A DNA stretch of 9,677 nt, taken from Kocuria sp. (lineage in GTDB: Bacteria; Actinomycetota; Actinomycetes; Actinomycetales; Micrococcaceae). Below the pieces are notes generated by a model. That model did no database searches. It had not been told where the DNA came from and worked only from the letters and a program-made list of their open reading frames with translations. The translations under genes were made by a program, and so were the position numbers. The stretch spans positions 1 to 9,677 of the forward strand of contig JAKDJD010000067.1 in assembly GCA_030454085.1 (NCBI GenBank), read 5' to 3'. This document shows positions 6,831 through 9,677 of the stretch, in pieces (within the stretch, counting starts at the first letter, position 1; the number at the start of each line of letters is the position of its first letter).

Positions 6831-6910
6831 GGTGGCGGTTGCCCGAAGGGGAGGCGTTTTCCCTCGTTAGGTGGCGCTTTAACCTCCACCTAACGGCTGC
6901 AATCGCCACC
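6831..6910. repeat. cluster of GGTGGC decamers in opposed orientation
   Basis: Four related decamers lie here: GGTGGCGGTT (6831-6840, +), GGTGGCGCTT (6870-6879, +), GGTGGAGGTT (6881-6890, -) and GGTGGCGATT (6901-6910, -). The outer pair extends to 12 positions (6831-6842 against 6899-6910) with one mismatch. With the two upstream copies (6663-6672 + and 6745-6754 -) they make six sites in about 250 nt. The paired, inverted layout fits binding sites for a dimeric regulator. Confidence 0.45.
6865..6895. promoter_or_regulatory. 31-bp imperfect palindrome, probable operator
   Basis: Centred on T6880, 13 of 15 positions on each side are complementary, with outer arms CGTTAGGTGG (6865-6874) and CCACCTAACG (6886-6895) perfect over 10 bp. 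It sits in the middle of the decamer cluster, about 190 nt before the permease start and 305 nt before the esterase start. It could also fold in RNA, but no T-tract follows, so an operator is more likely than a terminator. Confidence 0.5.
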
Positions 6911-7020
6911 GAATCGGGTAAACCCCACTCAACGCGGCGGGCGGAAAATATCGGAGCGCCGCCCGAAACGCTCCCAATGACAGCAGTCGTCGCCGCACCC
7001 GCAGCCACCGCGGCAGCGTC
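6911..7020. other. remainder of the intergenic gap, no gene seen
   Basis: Between the palindrome cluster and the permease promoter I see only a 7-bp GC hairpin (CGGGCGG 6938-6944 with CCGCCCG 6959-6965, 14-nt loop) and no convincing coding frame. Short open frames crossing 6809-7087 (+) and 6826-7008 (-) have no ribosome site and no recognisable protein. The whole gap runs from 6561 to 7083. Confidence 0.4.
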
Positions 7021-7035
7021 CGCACAAAATTTACT

Positions 7036-7047
7036 GACCGATCGGTC
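7036..7047. promoter_or_regulatory. TetR-type operator upstream of the permease
   Basis: GACCGATCGGTC is a 12-bp perfect palindrome flanked by AT-rich arms (ATTTA at 7029-7033 and TAAAT at 7051-7055, nearly symmetric). It resembles operators of TetR-family repressors such as NemR, which bind a TAGACC-N4-GGTCTA core. It lies 36 nt before the permease ATG, over the expected -35 region, where a bound repressor would block RNA polymerase. No regulator gene is in the window, so the partner is unknown. Confidence 0.5.
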
Positions 7048-7059
7048 GCTTAAATCAGA

Positions 7060-7075
7060 TACGATACTGTATTCT
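7060..7075 (+). promoter_or_regulatory. candidate -10 region of the permease gene
   Basis: An AT-rich run holds several overlapping -10-like hexamers: TACGAT (7060-7065), GATACT (7063-7068), TACTGT (7065-7070) and TATTCT (7070-7075). The last ends 8 nt before ATG 7084, which would give a leaderless or nearly leaderless transcript; this agrees with the absence of any ribosome site before that ATG. Which hexamer is used cannot be decided by eye. Confidence 0.4.
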
Positions 7076-7083
7076 CACCTTTT

Positions 7084-8541
7084 ATGAGTCATAGATCACA
7101 CTCACCCGAAGGGGTCACAAGCTCCAGTCAGTCGGTCGACCAGCCGAACAACAGCCTGAAATCGCGTCACCTCGTGATGATGGCTCTTGGGTCGGCGATC
7201 GGCACAGGCCTGTTCGTCGGCACAGGCTCCGCGATCAAAGCCGCCGGTCCGGCCGTTATCGTTTCCTACCTCGTCGGTTGCCTGCTCCTTGTCCTCGTCA
7301 TGCGGGCGCTGGGCGAGATGGCGGCCGCGGATCCGGCCTCCGGGTCCTTCTCGACCTACGCGGGCAAGGCGCTGGGTCCCACGGCCGGCCGTGCGTTGGG
7401 TTGGTTGTGGTGGATCCAGATGGTCATCGTCATCGCGGCGGAGTCCACCGCCGCGGCCCAGATCGTCAACGAGGCGTGGCCGGTTCTCCCGCAGTGGGTG
7501 CTCGCCCTTGTGTTCATGTGCGCATTCACCCTGGTGAATCTCCTGCACGTGGAGACTCTCGGGGAGACGGAATTCTGGTTCGCCCTGTTGAAGGTCCTTG
7601 CCGTCTTGGCGTTCCTGGTGGTGGGCGTCCTTCTGCTGATCGGCCTGCTTCCGACGCCGTCACCCGGCACGAGCAACCTGACGGATCACGGCGGATTCAT
7701 GCCGCACGGTGTCTCGGGTGTGGCGGCGGCGCTGCTCGTCGTCGTCTTCGCCTTCGGTGGCACAGAGCTGGCGACGATTGCCGCCGCCGAAACCAACGAA
7801 CCGGCCAAGAACGTCACGACGGCGATTCGGACCATCCTGGTTCGCGTGCTGGTTTTCTACGTCGGCGCGGTGGCGGTCATGGTCCTGGTCATGCCGTGGG
7901 ACGACGACAGCCTCTCTGCCAGCCCGTTCGTCGCGGTACTGAGCGTGGCCGGTCTGCCCGGCGCGGACAAGGTGATGACCGTGATTATCGTGCTCGCCCT
8001 GTTGTCGGCGCTCAACGCCAACATCTACGGCGGCTCGCGCATGCTCTACTCGCTGGCCAGGAGGGGCTCGGCCCCGCGCCGCTTCGCCGCCATCTCGGAC
8101 AAGGGCGTCCCGTATTCGGCTGTCATTCTCTCCGTGCTCGGTGGTTTCGTCGCCGTGGTGCTGAATTACCTCTGGCCCGAGGTCATCCTCAACATCATGC
8201 TCAACATCATCGGTTCCACGATCCTCGCCGTGTGGACCTTCGCGCTGATCTCGCAGATCGTTCTGCGCAAGCGGGCAGACAAGGAAGGGCGCAAGCTGCC
8301 GCTCAAGATGTGGGTCTTCCCCTGGGGTTCCTATTTTGCGCTGTTGCTGGTCGCCGTGATCGTGATCCTGGGCCTGACCGACACCGAGGTGCGCTTCCAG
8401 CTCATTGCGACGACGGCGCTCATTTGCGTCATTGCGATCCTGTCCAAGCTGCTGGTCAAGAACAAAGACGCCTCTGAGTTCAACGACCTTCCGCCGAACA
8501 CCGCCGCGATCCAGAAGATCGAGAACCGCGAAGGGGAGTAG
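7084..8541 (+). CDS. amino acid permease (APC superfamily, AAT family)
   Basis: Integral membrane transporter of 485 residues, probably a proton-coupled amino acid importer of the GabP/AnsP/CycA/LysP group. After a polar tail of about 25 residues comes SLKSRHLVMMALGSAIGTG (24-42) and GLFVGTG, the family's first-helix signature with its unwound glycine-rich segment. About 12 hydrophobic segments follow; ETEFWFALLKVLAVLAF (160-176) and the inner-loop GGSRMLYSLARRGSAPRRF (about 318-336) are typical of this family. The tail from about 455 is hydrophilic. The exact substrate cannot be read from sequence by eye. ATG 7084 places the conserved region at the normal distance and has no ribosome site, in line with a leaderless start. 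A palindromic operator lies just upstream. The gene stands alone and converges on the monooxygenase gene, 32 nt away. Confidence 0.92.
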   Translation: MSHRSHSPEGVTSSSQSVDQPNNSLKSRHLVMMALGSAIGTGLFVGTGSAIKAAGPAVIVSYLVGCLLLVLVMRALGEMAAADPASGSFSTYAGKALGPTAGRALGWLWWIQMVIVIAAESTAAAQIVNEAWPVLPQWVLALVFMCAFTLVNLLHVETLGETEFWFALLKVLAVLAFLVVGVLLLIGLLPTPSPGTSNLTDHGGFMPHGVSGVAAALLVVVFAFGGTELATIAAAETNEPAKNVTTAIRTILVRVLVFYVGAVAVMVLVMPWDDDSLSASPFVAVLSVAGLPGADKVMTVIIVLALLSALNANIYGGSRMLYSLARRGSAPRRFAAISDKGVPYSAVILSVLGGFVAVVLNYLWPEVILNIMLNIIGSTILAVWTFALISQIVLRKRADKEGRKLPLKMWVFPWGSYFALLLVAVIVILGLTDTEVRFQLIATTALICVIAILSKLLVKNKDASEFNDLPPNTAAIQKIENREGE

Positions 8542-8573
8542 CGGGTGCATCGTCGGCTCGGCGGCGACGTGGA

Positions 8574-9563
8574 TCAGGCGTCGTCGTCGAGCCCCCAAGC
8601 CTCCGCAAGGATCTCCATCGAGCGGGAAGACTCCTCGGTGGAAGGCGCCTGGAGCGAGATCATCAGCTCATCTGCCTGGGCCATCGTGGCAAAACGGTCG
8701 AGGTATTCCTTGATATCGGGGCCGGTGCCCTGCGCGGTGAACCGGAGCATCTCGATGATCTGTTGGCCCGCCGGCGAATGGACCAGCATGTCCAGCTCGG
8801 ACTCGGTCAGATCACGACCGCGACCCACCATGGCCTCGACCCGCTTCCTCCGGACCTTGCGAGTCTGTTCTGCCGCTTCCTCCGCTGTATCGGCAGCGGT
8901 GACATTGACCGCTGCGATCACATACGGCTCGCTCAGATGCTCGGAGGGCTGGAAGTTCTCGCGATATGCCGTGGTGGCCTGCTCGAGGGCAGCCGGTGCG
9001 AAGTGGGACGCGAAGGAATATGGGAGTCCGAGTTGTGCAGCCAACTGGGCTCCGAAAAGCGAGGACCCGAGGATGTACAGCGGGACGTTCGTGTTCCTGC
9101 CGGGGATGGCCTGAACCCCCTCGATACGTGACTTCCCCTCCAAATACCCCTGGAGCTCGACGACGTCACTCGGGAAGCGGTCCGCATCCTGGGGGTCACG
9201 GCGCAAAGCCTGAACGGTCTTCATATCGGTCCCGGGTGCTCGACCCAGGCCGAGATCGATGCGGTCCGGGTACAGCTCCTCGAGGGTCCCGAACTGCTCA
9301 GCAATAACCAAGGGCGAGTGGTTGGGAAGCATCACGCCGCCTGAGCCGAGACGAATGCTCTCGGTCTGGGAGGCGATGTGCGAGATCAGGACTGCTGGAG
9401 CCGCGGAAGAGATATGGGGCATGTTGTGGTGCTCCGCGTACCAGATGCGTGAGAAGCCCAGCCGCTCGGCCTTGCGGGCCATGTCCACGGAGCGCCTGAA
9501 GCTGTCCCGGGGAGTTTCCCCGCTGTAGACGGTTGCGAAGTCAATGAGGGACAGAGGGAGCAC
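8574..9563 (-). CDS. YhbW-like flavin-dependent monooxygenase (LLM class)
   Basis: Luciferase-like oxidoreductase, 329 residues, with a predicted TIM-barrel fold that uses reduced flavin and oxygen on an unknown substrate. Resemblance to E. coli YhbW and the MsnO8-type subgroup is strong in AEHHNMP (43-49), GSGGVMLPNHSPLVIAEQF (73-91), RIDLGLGRAPGTD (101-113) and the segment from LGSSLFGAQ to SHFAP (about 166-191). The length is usual for the subgroup. The start is GTG at 9563, supported by AAAGG about 7 nt upstream; no ATG lies nearby in frame. It is soluble, with no signal peptide. It does not appear to share a transcript with any other gene in the window. Family call firm, reaction unknown. 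Confidence 0.93.
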   Translation of the reverse strand: MLPLSLIDFATVYSGETPRDSFRRSVDMARKAERLGFSRIWYAEHHNMPHISSAAPAVLISHIASQTESIRLGSGGVMLPNHSPLVIAEQFGTLEELYPDRIDLGLGRAPGTDMKTVQALRRDPQDADRFPSDVVELQGYLEGKSRIEGVQAIPGRNTNVPLYILGSSLFGAQLAAQLGLPYSFASHFAPAALEQATTAYRENFQPSEHLSEPYVIAAVNVTAADTAEEAAEQTRKVRRKRVEAMVGRGRDLTESELDMLVHSPAGQQIIEMLRFTAQGTGPDIKEYLDRFATMAQADELMISLQAPSTEESSRSMEILAEAWGLDDDA

Positions 9564-9677
9564 GATCTTGCCTTTCGACGATGTTGGTCTACCCGTTCAA
9601 CGCTGGGGCGCCTCAACTCATTCCGGGCTGTTTTTCCTTGTGGTGGTGGGGTTGTGTGGTTTGTGGTGTGTTTCACG
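9564..9677 (-). promoter_or_regulatory. upstream region of the monooxygenase gene
   Basis: This stretch holds the ribosome site (rc of CCTTTC, 9571-9576) and a weak promoter candidate on the - strand: TTGAGG (rc of 9611-9616) and GGTAGA (rc of 9588-9593) 17 nt apart. The last 45 nt are rich in G and T on the + strand (GTGGTGGTGGGG and similar). I see no gene or strong palindrome. Confidence 0.25.

Noticed and set aside
6809..7087. Small + strand gene just before the permease
   Set aside because: It would run through the operator and promoter of the permease, overlaps its ATG, has no ribosome site and encodes a low-complexity Ala-rich peptide.
8542..8573. Bidirectional terminator between the permease and the monooxygenase
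   Set aside because: Only a 5-bp stem (CGTCG 8551-8555 with CGACG 8565-8569) and no T-tract is present, too weak to call.
9386..9676. Open frame running off the right edge on the - strand
   Set aside because: It overlaps the start of the monooxygenase gene in another frame and encodes low-complexity sequence.

Overview
This is a GC-rich, gene-dense chromosomal stretch that looks actinobacterial. The signs are GC-ending codons, a Tat-type lipoprotein signal, the gene order ugpA-ugpE-ugpB-ugpC known from mycobacteria and corynebacteria, and several transcription units that seem to start without a Shine-Dalgarno sequence. I cannot name the genus; a member of the Micrococcales would fit. No rRNA, tRNA, CRISPR array, transposase or phage gene is visible.

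Positions 1-4624 hold a complete ABC importer on the + strand: two MalF/MalG-type permeases, a lipoprotein solute-binding protein and a UgpC/MsiK-type ATPase. It best matches the Ugp system for glycerol-3-phosphate and glycerophosphodiesters. The upstream region has a PHO-box-like element and a -10 hexamer that favour a start at GTG 123 over the longer reading frame. UgpA carries an unusual Gly-to-Arg change in its EAA coupling loop.

Positions 4625-4692 hold a GC-rich hairpin, probably a shared terminator between convergent units. On the - strand (4693-6560) lies a two-gene unit: a type-B carboxylesterase followed 2 nt later by a small ChaB-domain protein with a Rho_N-like C-terminus.

Positions 6561-7083 form a 523-nt gap between divergent genes and are the most structured non-coding DNA here. 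The gap holds six copies of a GGTGGC-type decamer in both orientations, a 31-bp imperfect palindrome, a 12-bp perfect palindrome and, next to the downstream gene, a TetR-style operator GACCGATCGGTC over the promoter of an amino-acid permease. That permease (APC superfamily, AAT family; 7084-8541, +) converges on a YhbW-like flavin-dependent monooxygenase (LLM class, 8574-9563, -) that begins at GTG. The last 114 nt are its upstream region.

The importer, esterase and monooxygenase could all serve scavenging of organic nutrients, but nothing in the sequence ties the units into one system. I do not see a clearly new system. The items most worth checking are the regulatory gap and the altered EAA loop.
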